Positions 1 to 7,164 are shown, counted from the first letter of the stretch. The stretch: 12,990 nt of DNA from an uncultured Rhodanobacter sp. (GCA_937906285.1 CALCWL010000131.1:1-12990), one strand, 5' to 3'. Numbers and translations: made by a program. Notes: generated by a model from the letters alone, not told the origin.

Positions 1-1
1 G

Positions 2-1054
2 CAGTTCCTGCGCGAGTTCAAGCTGCGCATGCCGCCGGTGGAGGAGGTGACCCCGGCCGACTTCGCCGAGATCCTCGCGCTGGTGCGCGATCGCCCCGAG
101 CGCGAACTGATCCAGAGCGTGCTGCTGCGCTCGCAGAGCATGGCCGCCTATCAGCCCGACAACCGCGGCCATTTCGGCCTGGCGCTTGCGGCCTACGCGC
201 ACTTCACCTCGCCGATCCGGCGCTATCCCGACCTGCTGGTGCATCGCGCGATCCGCTATGCACTGACCAGCGGCAAGCCGGCGGATTACACCTATACGCC
301 TGCCGAGATGGCGGCGATGGCCGTGCACTGCTCGCAGCGCGAACGCCGTGCGGAGGAAGCCGAACGGGATGTGGACGAGCGCTTCAAGTGCGCGTGGATG
401 GAGAAGCACGTCGGCAGCGAGTTCGACGGCGTGGTCACCGGCGTCACTTCGTTCGGCCTGTTCGTGGAGCTGGACGAATCGAAAGTCTCCGGCCTGGTGC
501 ACATCAGCCAGCTGATGAACGACTACTACCACTTCGACGCGACGCGGAAGCTGCTCAAGGGCGAGCGCACCGGCGCGCAGTTCCGCCTGGGCGACCACGT
601 GCGCATCCAGGTGCTGCGCGCCAGCCTGGAGGATCGCAAGATCGACTTCCGGCTGGTTTCCCCGCGCACGCCGGCCAGCCCGCCTTCGGGCAGCGGCAAG
701 GCGTACGACTATGCCGCTGCCGGCGAGCGTTACTCGCTGCCGAAGAAAGCGGCCACCGAGGCCAAGGCACCCGGAATGTTTGGTCGCGCCGCGAAGGCGA
801 TTGGCCGCGCTTTCGGCCGCAAGCAAGTCGAAGTCGCCGCGCCGCCGCCGGCCCCACGCAAGGCGACGAGGGCCAGTCCACCGTCGCGCGCGCCCTCGAC
901 GCGCAATGAGCCGCTTCCGGGCCGCAAGCCCAAGGCCGCGCCCTCCGACGGCCCGCGCAAGCAGGCTTCATCGCGGCGTGGCACCGCTCCGGCAGCGGCG
1001 GCCGCGCCGAAGAAGAACCCGCGTCGTCGATCCAAACCGAAAGGCAAGTCATGA
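2..1054 (+). CDS. rnr: Ribonuclease R, C-terminal part (5' end outside window)
   Basis: RNase R is a processive 3'-5' exoribonuclease of the RNB family that degrades structured RNA and takes part in RNA quality control. The reading frame is already open at base 2, so about 350 C-terminal residues are present and the true start lies upstream. The end of the RNB catalytic domain is recognisable from LLRSQSMAAYQPDN and AHFTSPIRRYPDLLVHRAI (about bases 120-255). An S1 RNA-binding domain follows (about 410-660; GVVTGVTSFGLFVEL, GLVHISQL). The last 120 or so residues are a low-complexity Lys/Arg/Ala/Pro-rich tail, as expected for RNase R, whose basic tail helps unwind duplexes. The TGA stop overlaps the rlmB start (ATGA), consistent with the common rnr-rlmB operon. 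Confidence is high; only the N-terminal cold-shock domains cannot be seen. Confidence 0.95.
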   Translation, partial: QFLREFKLRMPPVEEVTPADFAEILALVRDRPERELIQSVLLRSQSMAAYQPDNRGHFGLALAAYAHFTSPIRRYPDLLVHRAIRYALTSGKPADYTYTPAEMAAMAVHCSQRERRAEEAERDVDERFKCAWMEKHVGSEFDGVVTGVTSFGLFVELDESKVSGLVHISQLMNDYYHFDATRKLLKGERTGAQFRLGDHVRIQVLRASLEDRKIDFRLVSPRTPASPPSGSGKAYDYAAAGERYSLPKKAATEAKAPGMFGRAAKAIGRAFGRKQVEVAAPPPAPRKATRASPPSRAPSTRNEPLPGRKPKAAPSDGPRKQASSRRGTAPAAAAAPKKNPRRRSKPKGKS

Positions 1055-1797
1055 GCGAGAGCTGGATCGTCGGCATCAATCCCGTCGAGGGTGCGCTTAG
1101 CAACGACGCCGAGCGCGTGCGCGAGGTGCTGGTCGAGAATGGCCAGCGCAACGCCCGCGTGCTGGAGCTGGCCGAGCGCGCGAAGAAGCTGAACATCGCG
1201 GTGCGCCATCGTCCGCGCGAGGAGCTGGACAAGCACGCCGGTGAAGCGCGTCACCAGGGCGTGGCGGCGCGTTACGAAGCGGCCCCGGCGGCGCACGAGA
1301 ACGACCTGGCTGGGCTGCTCGAACGCGACGGCAGCGACGCGCTGGTGCTGGTGCTCGACGGCGTCACCGACCCGCACAACCTCGGCGCCTGCCTGCGCAG
1401 CGCCGCCGCCGCGAAAGTCACCGCGGTGATCGTGCCGAAGGATCGCGCGGTCGGCCTCACGCCGGTGGTGCGCCGCGCCTCGGCCGGCGGCGCCGACCGG
1501 GTGCCGCTGATCGCGGTGACCAACCTGGCGCGCACGCTGCGCGAGTTGAAGGATGCCGGCGTCTGGATCACCGGCCTGGCGGGCGACACCGAGGCCACCA
1601 TTTACGGCGTGGACTTCAGGGGGCCGGTGGCGCTGGTGCTGGGCAGCGAAGGCGAGGGCATCCGCCGGCTGACCCGCGAGCTGTGCGATTTCGTGGCGAA
1701 GATTCCCATGCCGGGTTCGATGGAGAGTCTCAATGTCTCCGTCGCCACCGGCGTGGCGTTGTTCGAGGCGCTGCGTCAGCGCGGAGCGAAGCGATGA
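1051..1797 (+). CDS. rlmB: 23S rRNA (guanosine-2251-2'-O)-methyltransferase RlmB
   Basis: SpoU/TrmH-family (SPOUT) enzyme that transfers a methyl group from SAM to the 2'-OH of G2251 in the 23S rRNA peptidyl-transferase P-loop. The 248-residue length is normal for RlmB. An N-terminal L30e-like RNA-binding domain (about residues 4-78, WIVGINPVEGAL) precedes the knotted methyltransferase domain. The three SpoU motifs are visible: DPHNLGACLRSA (about 107-118), ALVLGSEGEGIRRL (about 194-207) and MPGSMESLNVSVATGVALFE (about 220-239). The start is fixed by the ATGA overlap with the rnr stop. The stop in turn overlaps the start of the next small gene, so the three are probably one translationally coupled transcript. 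No odd residues were noticed in the motifs. Confidence 0.95.
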   Translation: MSESWIVGINPVEGALSNDAERVREVLVENGQRNARVLELAERAKKLNIAVRHRPREELDKHAGEARHQGVAARYEAAPAAHENDLAGLLERDGSDALVLVLDGVTDPHNLGACLRSAAAAKVTAVIVPKDRAVGLTPVVRRASAGGADRVPLIAVTNLARTLRELKDAGVWITGLAGDTEATIYGVDFRGPVALVLGSEGEGIRRLTRELCDFVAKIPMPGSMESLNVSVATGVALFEALRQRGAKR

Positions 1798-2075
1798 CCT
1801 TCTTCTGGTACGACTGGGCCGGCTATCTCGGCGTGGCGCTGGTGTTGCTGGCCTTTCTGCTGCTGCAGGGGCATCGCCTGCACGGAAACGGGCTGATCTA
1901 CCAGACGATGAACATCGCCGGCGCGCTCGGTGTGCTGTTGTCGCTGGTGTTCGGCAGCTTCAACCTGTCCGCCTTCCTGCTGGAGGCCGCCTGGATCGCC
2001 ATCGGCGTGTATGGCGTGGTGAACAACTGGCGTCGCCGTCGTGCGATGGTGCCGCCTGCGGGCTACGCGCCCTAG
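1794..2075 (+). CDS. Small CBU_0592-like membrane protein, function unknown
   Basis: A 93-residue integral membrane protein beginning MTFFWYDWAGYLG. I chose the ATG at 1794 because it overlaps the rlmB stop as ATGA; the same frame is open further upstream, but a longer version would run inside rlmB. Three hydrophobic segments are visible: about residues 9-25 (YLGVALVLLAFLLLQ), 37-52 (MNIAGALGVLLSLVFG) and 58-76 (AFLLEAAWIAIGVYGVV). A short basic tail (NNWRRRR) suggests a cytoplasmic C-terminus. The pattern of an aromatic start, LLAFLLL, YQxMNxxGALG and a terminal WxxIxxYG matches the uncharacterised CBU_0592 family as I remember it. No biochemical function is known to me. Coupling to rlmB shows co-expression only, not a shared role. 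Confidence 0.8.
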   Translation: MTFFWYDWAGYLGVALVLLAFLLLQGHRLHGNGLIYQTMNIAGALGVLLSLVFGSFNLSAFLLEAAWIAIGVYGVVNNWRRRRAMVPPAGYAP

Positions 2076-2120
2076 GTCGGCCGCTCCCGTCGGCATGCTG
2101 CCGGTTCACCGGGTGGCCGT

Positions 2121-2810
2121 TCAGGCGGTCGGGATGTCGCCACCATGCGCAGCCGACGCGCCGGGGTCGAGGCTCGCCCGTTCCATCAGCTCCAGTTGCC
2201 GCCAGCGGTTGACGATGCTGCAGAACAGCTCGGCGGTGCGCTCGGCATCGTAGACGGCCGAATGCGCCTCGCGGCTGTCGAAGCTCAAGCCCGCCGCCAG
2301 CACCGCCTTGCTCAGCACGGTCTGGCCATAGGCCAGCCCGGCCAGGCTGACCGTGTCGAAACAGCTGAACGGATGGAACGGATTGCGCTTGTGCCCGCAG
2401 CGGCGCACGGCCTGATTGAGAAAGCCCAGATCGAAGGCGGCGTTGTGGCCGACCAGGATCGCGCGCTGGCAGCCCGCCTCGCGCACCGCCTCGCGCACCA
2501 CGTGGAAAACGTGGTCCAGCGCCTGGCGCTCGGGCAGGGCACCGCGCAAGGGGTTGTCCGGGTCGATCCCGGTAATCTCCAGCGAACGCGGGTCGAGGTT
2601 GGCACCGGGAAACGGCTCCACATGGGTGGTGACCAGCTCCTTGCTGCCCAGGAAGCCGGCCTCGTCGATGCGCAGCGGTATCGCGGCGATCTCCAGCAGC
2701 GCATCGTGTTCGGCATCGAAGCCGCCGGTCTCCACGTCGACCACGACCGGCAGGAAACCACGGAAGCGCTCGGCCATGCGGACCGCGACGGAGTTGTTGA
2801 CGATATCCAT
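2121..2810 (-). CDS. rnt: Ribonuclease T (DEDDh 3'-5' exoribonuclease)
   Basis: RNase T trims 3' ends of tRNA, 5S and 23S rRNA, removing the last bases next to stable stems, and acts as a homodimer. The protein has 229 residues, close to the family's usual size. All DEDDh catalytic residues are visible: D25 and E27 in VVVDVETGGF, D127 in GHNAAFDLGFLN, and H183 and D188 in EAHSAVYDAERTA. FPGANLDPRSLEITGI matches the conserved segment between Exo I and Exo II. The ATG at 2808-2810 lies 12 bases after the peroxiredoxin stop, so it is probably read from the peroxiredoxin transcript; the Shine-Dalgarno is weak. The gene converges on the rlmB run with a 45-bp gap. The C-terminal tail (DPGASAAHGGDIPTA) looks disordered. 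Confidence 0.93.
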   Translation of the reverse strand: MDIVNNSVAVRMAERFRGFLPVVVDVETGGFDAEHDALLEIAAIPLRIDEAGFLGSKELVTTHVEPFPGANLDPRSLEITGIDPDNPLRGALPERQALDHVFHVVREAVREAGCQRAILVGHNAAFDLGFLNQAVRRCGHKRNPFHPFSCFDTVSLAGLAYGQTVLSKAVLAAGLSFDSREAHSAVYDAERTAELFCSIVNRWRQLELMERASLDPGASAAHGGDIPTA

Positions 2811-2822
2811 CGGCGCAGCATA

Positions 2823-3329
2823 TCAGCCGCCGTGCGGTGCGCCCGGCGCATGCTCGATCGCTGCCAGCATCGCCTCGGCGGTGGACACGCGCAGCTCGCC
2901 CGGAGCCTCCAGCTGCAGTTCGCGCACCACGCCGTCCTCGGCATATAGCGCGAACCGGCGCGCGCGGATGCCCATGCCGAAATCGCTGCCGTCCAGTTCC
3001 AGGCCCAGCGCACGGGTGAAGCTGGCGTTGCCGTCGGCCAGCATCAGCAGCCCGGGTGGCACGTGCTGCGCGGTGGCCCACGCCTGCATCACGTAGGCAT
3101 CGTTGACCGCCAGGCAGATCACCGCAATGCCGCGGGCCTGGAACTCGCCGAACGCCGCCACGTAGCCGGGCAGGTGATGGTTCGAGCAGGTCGGCGTGAA
3201 CGCGCCCGGCACGCCGAACAGCACGGCCTTGCGGTCGCGGAACAGGGGTCCCGTGTGAACGGGCCGGATCTCGCCGTCGATCATCTTGATCGCGACGTCG
3301 GGCAGGGTGTCGCCAGGCTGGATGGTCAT
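2823..3329 (-). CDS. Peroxiredoxin, Prx5-type (redoxin domain)
   Basis: Thiol peroxidase expected to reduce H2O2 or alkyl hydroperoxides in the cytoplasm. The 168-residue protein (from MTIQPGDTLP) has the Prx5 arrangement: the peroxidatic cysteine C48 in GAFTPTCSNHHLPGY, and the family segment IAVICLAVNDAYVMQAW with a second cysteine at C72. No cysteine is seen near residue 150, so the resolving partner is either C72 or an external thiol such as glutathione or glutaredoxin; the sequence does not decide this. An in-frame TTG at 3348-3350 would add seven residues (MFTIERS). I prefer the ATG at 3327-3329 because the family typically starts with MTIxxGDxLP. It is the promoter-proximal gene of a likely two-gene unit with rnt and is divergent from hsp20. 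Confidence 0.9.
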   Translation of the reverse strand: MTIQPGDTLPDVAIKMIDGEIRPVHTGPLFRDRKAVLFGVPGAFTPTCSNHHLPGYVAAFGEFQARGIAVICLAVNDAYVMQAWATAQHVPPGLLMLADGNASFTRALGLELDGSDFGMGIRARRFALYAEDGVVRELQLEAPGELRVSTAEAMLAAIEHAPGAPHGG

Positions 3330-3383
3330 GGATCGCTCAATGGTGAACAACGTTTCATGCTAGTGGTTTTGGCGGTCGGGTGC

Positions 3384-3411
3384 CTTGAATCGCCGCGCCG
3401 AGCACCTATGT
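3384..3411 (+). promoter_or_regulatory. Sigma-32-like heat-shock promoter for hsp20
   Basis: CTTGAAT at 3384-3390, a 14-base spacer, then CCTATGT at 3405-3411. The sigma-32 consensus is CTTGAAA, 11-16 bases, CCCATNT, so each box differs at one position and the spacing is inside the allowed range. It lies about 50 bases upstream of the hsp20 ATG, in the spacer shared with the divergent peroxiredoxin gene. The match is seen directly; use by RpoH is inferred. Confidence 0.6.
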
Positions 3412-3421
3412 TCCGGGGCAG

Positions 3422-3437
3422 GCGGCGATTACGCCGC
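3422..3437 (+). promoter_or_regulatory. Perfect small hairpin in the hsp20 leader
   Basis: GCGGCG (3422-3427), loop ATTA, CGCCGC (3432-3437): a perfect 6-bp stem with a 4-base loop, between the predicted transcription start and the strong Shine-Dalgarno (AGAGGAGG, about 3447-3454). It does not itself cover the ribosome-binding site, so it looks more like a 5'-end stabiliser than a thermosensor. Its role is unknown. Confidence 0.4.
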
Positions 3438-3461
3438 AAACCCGTCAGAGGAGGCACTGCA

Positions 3462-3914
3462 ATGAACGTGAGCCGTCAATCTTTGTGGAACCGCGAGTTC
3501 GGTACGTCGGACGATTTCCGCCAGGTCATGAGCCGCTTTTTCGGCGCTGGCGACAACGACCAGTCCACCGTGGAAACCAGCCAGTGGGCGCCGCGGGTGG
3601 ATATCCGCGAGGAAGAGAAGCGTTTCATGATTCTCGTCGACGTGCCCGGGGTGGATCCGTCCACCATCGAGGTGAGCATGGACAAGAGCATCCTCACCAT
3701 CAAGGGCGAGCGGAAGGTCGACAGTGAGGAAACCGGCGGCAAACTGACCCGCCAGGAGCGGGTGTACGGCACGTTCCATCGCCGCTTCTCGCTGCCCGAA
3801 AGCGCCGACGCCGAGAACATCAGCGCCCATGGCCGCTTTGGCGTGCTGGAAATCGCGATCCCGAAGAAGCCGGAAACCACGCCGCGTCGCATCGCGATCA
3901 ACACCGGCAACTGA
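3462..3914 (+). CDS. Small heat-shock protein, Hsp20/alpha-crystallin family
   Basis: ATP-independent holdase that binds unfolding proteins and hands them to DnaK/ClpB. The protein has 150 residues from the ATG at 3462, which follows a strong Shine-Dalgarno (AGAGGAGG) at good spacing. An N-terminal arm (about 1-45) is followed by the alpha-crystallin domain (about 46-140): WAPRVDIREEEKRFMILVDV, PGVDPSTIEVSM, ILTIKGER and YGTFHRRFSLPESAD. The family signature FGVLEIAIPK is present, and the C-terminal RRIAI supplies the I-x-I-type anchoring tail (IAI). A sigma-32-like promoter lies upstream and a J-protein gene 104 bases downstream on the same strand, so both the promoter and the neighbour support a heat-shock role. 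Length and domain order are normal. Confidence 0.95.
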   Translation: MNVSRQSLWNREFGTSDDFRQVMSRFFGAGDNDQSTVETSQWAPRVDIREEEKRFMILVDVPGVDPSTIEVSMDKSILTIKGERKVDSEETGGKLTRQERVYGTFHRRFSLPESADAENISAHGRFGVLEIAIPKKPETTPRRIAINTGN

Positions 3915-3943
3915 CCGACGCTACACACGCAACACGGTATGAA

Positions 3944-3985
3944 GGCGCGCCCCGTCGTGGATAATGCCCTGCGGCGGGGTGCGCC
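3944..3985 (+). promoter_or_regulatory. 15-bp hairpin between hsp20 and cbpA
   Basis: The arm at 3944-3958 (GGCGCGCCCCGTCGT) pairs with 3971-3985 (GCGGCGGGGTGCGCC) along 15 positions, three of them G-U wobbles, with a 12-base loop at 3959-3970. No U-run follows, so it is not an intrinsic terminator. The wobble pairs suggest an RNA structure rather than a protein-binding DNA palindrome. The loop contains GATAAT, a fair -10 hexamer, but no convincing -35 is seen. The Shine-Dalgarno of cbpA starts 24 bases downstream. Possible roles are a processing or stability element setting different hsp20 and cbpA levels, or an attenuator. Confidence 0.5.
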
Positions 3986-4018
3986 CTTGCGGGCTGCGAC
4001 CGATCAACAGGAGCGGGC

Positions 4019-4915
4019 GTGGAATTCAAAGATTATTACGAGATCCTCGGCGTCAAACCCGATGCCAGCGAGGCCGACATCAAGGCGGCGTATCGCAAGC
4101 TGGCGCGCAAGTACCATCCCGACAAGAACAAGGACGCGGGCGCCGAGGAGAAGTTCAAGGCGGTCAACGAAGCCAACGAGGTACTGAAAGACGCCGAGAA
4201 GCGGCGCTCCTACGACCAGTTGCGCGCCGGCGGCTATCGCCAGGGCGAGCAGTTCCGTCCGCCGCCGGGCTGGCAGGAGCAACAGGGCTTCGGTGGCGAC
4301 GCCGGTGATTTCAGCGATTTCTTCGAAAGCCTGTTCGGTCGCGGCGCTGCGCATGGCGGCCATCGCGGCCAGCCGCGGCCGCGGCGTGGGCAGGACGTGC
4401 AGGCCTCGGTGCAGATCGACCTGCAGACCGCCTTCGACGGCGGCCCCACGCGGTTGGCCATGCACGATTCGTCCGGCGGCGAGCGCGTGCTCGAGGTGAA
4501 GATCCCCGCCGGCATCCAGAGCGGCCAGGTGATCCGTCTCTCGGGCCAGGGTCAGTCGGGCATGGGCGGTGGACCCAAGGGCGACCTGCTGCTGGAAGTG
4601 ATCATCCGCGACGACCCGCGCTTTCGCCTCGACGGTCGCAATGTCGTCCACGTGCTGCCGATCGCGCCGTGGGAAGCCGCGCTGGGCGCAACCGTGCCGG
4701 TGCCGACGCTGGCCGGCACCGTGGACCTGCGCATCCCCGCCGGTTCGCAGTCCGGTCGCAAGCTGCGCCTGAAGGGTCGCGGCATGCCCGGCGGCAATCC
4801 CGGCGATCAGCTGGTGGAATTGTCCATTCGCACGCCGGCGGCCGACAGCGATGCGCAGCGCAAGGCCTACGAGGTCTTGCGCAAGAGTTTCGCGGACTAC
4901 GATCCGCGAGGCTGA
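4019..4915 (+). CDS. cbpA: CbpA-type DnaJ co-chaperone (no zinc finger)
   Basis: J-domain protein that stimulates DnaK ATPase and presents substrate. The start is a GTG at 4019-4021 with AGGAG at 4009-4013 five bases ahead; it gives the family-typical beginning MEFKDYYEILGV. The J domain spans about residues 5-70, with the essential HPD at 33-35 (KYHPDKN). A Gly/Phe-rich linker follows (about 85-115, GFGGDAGDFSDFFESLFGRG). There is no Cys-rich zinc-finger region, which separates it from DnaJ. Two C-terminal substrate-binding domains follow (about 125-200 and 205-285, GQDVQASVQIDL, KIPAGIQSGQVIRL, RIPAGSQSGRKLRLKGRG). The 298-residue length is standard for CbpA. It probably belongs to the same stress unit as hsp20. 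In E. coli CbpA also binds DNA, but nothing here tests that. Confidence 0.92.
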   Translation: MEFKDYYEILGVKPDASEADIKAAYRKLARKYHPDKNKDAGAEEKFKAVNEANEVLKDAEKRRSYDQLRAGGYRQGEQFRPPPGWQEQQGFGGDAGDFSDFFESLFGRGAAHGGHRGQPRPRRGQDVQASVQIDLQTAFDGGPTRLAMHDSSGGERVLEVKIPAGIQSGQVIRLSGQGQSGMGGGPKGDLLLEVIIRDDPRFRLDGRNVVHVLPIAPWEAALGATVPVPTLAGTVDLRIPAGSQSGRKLRLKGRGMPGGNPGDQLVELSIRTPAADSDAQRKAYEVLRKSFADYDPRG

Positions 4916-4928
4916 AGGTCCGCACGTC

Positions 4929-4994
4929 GTAGGGCGGGCAACGCCCGCCATCGGCGCGCCGGAAAGGGCGGTCGGCGGGCAGTGCCCGCCCTAC
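4929..4994. repeat. Inverted pair of GTAG-type REP (SMAG-like) elements
   Basis: The left copy (4929-4949) starts GTAG and folds as GGCGGGC-AAC-GCCCGCC. The right copy (4974-4994) is its inverse: GGCGGGC-AGT-GCCCGCC followed by CTAC. The 24-base spacer is GC-rich. A 5' GTAG flanking a GC-rich hairpin, arranged as inverted dimers, matches the REP class described in Stenotrophomonas as SMAG and moved by RAYT (TnpA-REP) transposases. It sits in the convergent gap between cbpA and typA, the usual location. Confidence 0.8.
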
Positions 4995-5022
4995 CCAGTG
5001 CTTTCCCTCACATGACGAAGAG

Positions 5023-5048
5023 CATCGCGCACAGGGTGCGCTCCTGCA
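5023..5048 (-). repeat. GYAGGAGCGC-type REP element, intact copy
   Basis: On the minus strand it reads TGCAGGAGCGCACCCTGTGC and then GCGATG, with a GCGCAC-AGG-GTGCGC hairpin at 5027-5041 on the plus strand. The same core recurs near 12021 and 12091 in this window, which shows that it is a dispersed repeat. It resembles the Pseudomonas-type REP core (GTAGGAGCGGG...CCCGC) with other stem bases. It lies between the SMAG-like pair and the typA terminator. Confidence 0.7.
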
Positions 5049-5072
5049 GATGACGCGGCCGCCGGCAAGCAA

Positions 5073-5094
5073 AAGGCCGCCTCGCGGCGGCCTT
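5073..5094 (-). terminator. Intrinsic terminator of typA
   Basis: Read on the minus strand, AAGGCCGCC, loop GCGA, GGCGGCCTT form a 9-bp stem followed by a T-rich tail (TTTTGCTT, the first two T's inside the stem). It begins about 26 bases after the typA stop. The A-run on the other side may let it also act, less efficiently, on transcripts coming from cbpA. Confidence 0.8.
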
Positions 5095-5119
5095 CCGTTC
5101 AATCACACGAGATGACCAC

Positions 5120-6946
5120 TCAGCTGCGCGAGGCGCGCTTGCGGTCGATCTCGGTGAGGTGCTTCTTGCGCAGGCGGATTTCCTTCGGGGTGACCTCGAC
5201 CAGCTCGTCGTCGTCGATGAAGTCCAGTGCCTGTTCCAGCGTGAACTTGATCGCGGGGGTGAGCTGGATCGCATCGTCCTTGCCGGAGGCGCGCATGTTG
5301 GTCAGCGGCTTGGGCTTGATCACGTTGACGGTGAGGTCGTTGTCCTTGGCGTGGATGCCGACCAACTGGCCTTCATACACGTTGTCGCCTTCGGCGGCGA
5401 ACAGCTTGCCGCGGTCCTGCAGCGGCCCCAGCGAATAGGCGGGGGTGGTGCCGCCGGCATTGGCGATCATCACGCCGTTCTGGCGCTTGGCGATCTGGCC
5501 TTCTTCCTTGGGGCCGTAGTGGTCAAACACGTGGAACAGCAGGCCCGAGCCCTGGGTCAGGGTCTTGAACTGGTTCTGGAAGCCGATCAGGCCGCGCGCC
5601 GGGATCTCGTAATCCAGGCGCACGCGGCCCTTGCCGTCGGATTCCATGTTCTTCAGCTGGCCCTTGCGCATGCCGAGCTTTTCCATCACGCCGCCCTGGT
5701 GGATTTCCTCCACGTCGACGACGAGCTGCTCGATCGGCTCCATCTTCTGGCCGTCGATCTCCTTGACGATCACCTCCGGGCGCGACACGGCCAGCTCGTA
5801 GCCTTCGCGGCGCATGTTCTCGATCAGCACCGACAGGTGCAGCTCGCCGCGGCCGGAGACCAGGAACTTGTCGGCATCCGAACCCTGCTCCACCTTCAGC
5901 GCCACGTTGTGCACCTGCTCGCGCTCCAGCCGGTCCTTGAGCTGGCGGCTGGTGAGGAACTTGCCGCCGGAGAGATCCTTGTTGCCGGCGAACGGCGAGT
6001 TGTTGACCTGGAAGGTCATGCTGATGGTCGGCTCGTCCACGGTCAGCGCGGGCAGCGCCTCGGGCGTGTCCAGCGCGCAGATGGTGTCGGAGATGGTCAG
6101 GTCGGCGATGCCCGAGATGGCCACGATGTCGCCGGCCTCGGCGGTTTCCTGCTCGATCCGCTCCAGGCCCAGGAAGCCCAGCACCTGCAGCACCTTGCCC
6201 TGGCGCTTCTTGCCGTGGCGGTCGATCACCGCCACCGGCATGTTCTTCTTCAGCGTGCCGCGCTGGATGCGGCCGATGCCGATCACGCCCACGAAGTTGT
6301 TGTAGTCGAGCTGGCTGATGCGCATCTGGAACGGACCGTCAGGGTCCACGTCCGGCTTGCTGACGTGCTGCATGATCGCTTCGTACAGCGGGGTCATGTC
6401 GCCCTCGCGCACGTTCTCGTCCAGCCCGGCATAGCCGTTCAGCGCCGAGGCGTAGACGATCGGGAACTCCATCTGCTCGGGCGTCGCGCCGAGGCGGTCG
6501 AACAGATCCCACACCTGCTCCACGACCCACTCCGGGCGCGCGCCGGGGCGGTCGACCTTGTTGATCACCACGATCGGCTTGAAGCCCATTGCGAACGCCT
6601 TCTGCGTGACGAAGCGGGTCTGCGGCATCGGGCCGTCCATCGCGTCGACCAGGATCAGCACCGAGTCGACCATCGACAGCACGCGCTCCACCTCGCCGCC
6701 GAAGTCGGCGTGTCCAGGCGTGTCCACGATGTTGATGCGGTTGCCTTTCCAGGTGATGGCGGTGTTCTTGGCCAGGATGGTGATGCCGCGTTCCTTTTCC
6801 TGGTCGTTCGAATCCATCACGCGCTCGGCCAGCACGGTGCGCTCGTTCAGCGTGCCGGACTGCTTGAGCAGGCAGTCCACCAGGGTGGTCTTGCCGTGAT
6901 CGACGTGGGCGACGATGGCGATGTTGCGCAGATTTTCTATGGACAT
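5120..6946 (-). CDS. typA: Ribosome-associated translational GTPase TypA/BipA
   Basis: EF-G-like GTPase that binds the 70S ribosome and assists 50S assembly and stress adaptation. The 608-residue length is right for TypA. The G motifs are visible: AHVDHGKTT (13-21), RGITI (53-57), DTPGH (75-79), NKVD (129-132) and the G5 region VYASALNGYAG. Domain II, an EF-G III-like domain (NNSPFAGNKD) and the BipA-specific C-terminal domain (about 480-608, AGGTTPAYSLGPLQDRG) follow. I place the start at MSIENLRNIAIVAHVDHG: the frame stays open far upstream through the next gene's region, but family proteins begin just here. A -10-like TATAAT lies about 60 bases upstream and an intrinsic terminator downstream, so it is probably monocistronic. 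The Shine-Dalgarno is weak (GAG, about 10 bases before the ATG). Confidence 0.96.
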   Translation of the reverse strand: MSIENLRNIAIVAHVDHGKTTLVDCLLKQSGTLNERTVLAERVMDSNDQEKERGITILAKNTAITWKGNRINIVDTPGHADFGGEVERVLSMVDSVLILVDAMDGPMPQTRFVTQKAFAMGFKPIVVINKVDRPGARPEWVVEQVWDLFDRLGATPEQMEFPIVYASALNGYAGLDENVREGDMTPLYEAIMQHVSKPDVDPDGPFQMRISQLDYNNFVGVIGIGRIQRGTLKKNMPVAVIDRHGKKRQGKVLQVLGFLGLERIEQETAEAGDIVAISGIADLTISDTICALDTPEALPALTVDEPTISMTFQVNNSPFAGNKDLSGGKFLTSRQLKDRLEREQVHNVALKVEQGSDADKFLVSGRGELHLSVLIENMRREGYELAVSRPEVIVKEIDGQKMEPIEQLVVDVEEIHQGGVMEKLGMRKGQLKNMESDGKGRVRLDYEIPARGLIGFQNQFKTLTQGSGLLFHVFDHYGPKEEGQIAKRQNGVMIANAGGTTPAYSLGPLQDRGKLFAAEGDNVYEGQLVGIHAKDNDLTVNVIKPKPLTNMRASGKDDAIQLTPAIKFTLEQALDFIDDDELVEVTPKEIRLRKKHLTEIDRKRASRS

Positions 6947-7006
6947 GGGATCGACTCGGGTGGCGCGTGCAGCCACCACGTGGGTAATTTGAGGGTTAAC
7001 CGGTCG

Positions 7007-7012
7007 ATTATA
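7007..7012 (-). promoter_or_regulatory. Candidate -10 box of typA
   Basis: Minus-strand TATAAT, a perfect consensus -10, about 60 bases upstream of the typA ATG. No good -35 is found 16-18 bases upstream; that position is taken by a GC-rich hairpin (GCGCCC/GGGCGC, 7022-7039). The 218-bp gap to gntP otherwise shows only GC-rich inverted fragments and the palindrome CCACGTGG at 6976-6983 in the likely leader. Confidence 0.4.
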
Positions 7013-7164
7013 CGGGTTTGCGCGCCCGCGTGTGGGCGCCGGCGCGACCGCCGGTTCAGGCACGCCGTCTCGCCGGCCACGGCGGGGGGCCGGTGACGTC
7101 GGTCGGCCATCGCCCGAGGCGGGGTGTCCGGGATTCAGGCAGCGGTCGGTGAGGACGCCGTGCG

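Noticed and set aside
2101..2112. Hairpin CCGGT-TC-ACCGG between the convergent CBU_0592-like gene and rnt as a shared terminator
   Set aside because: Only 5 bp with a 2-base loop and no T-tract on either strand.
3348..3350. TTG start for the peroxiredoxin
   Set aside because: Adds seven residues not typical of the family; the downstream ATG gives the usual N-terminus.
5159..7096. Open frame of 645 codons on the plus strand opposite typA
   Set aside because: Antisense shadow of typA in GC-rich DNA; composition is His/Asp/Leu-rich without domains, and the minus-strand product is unmistakable.
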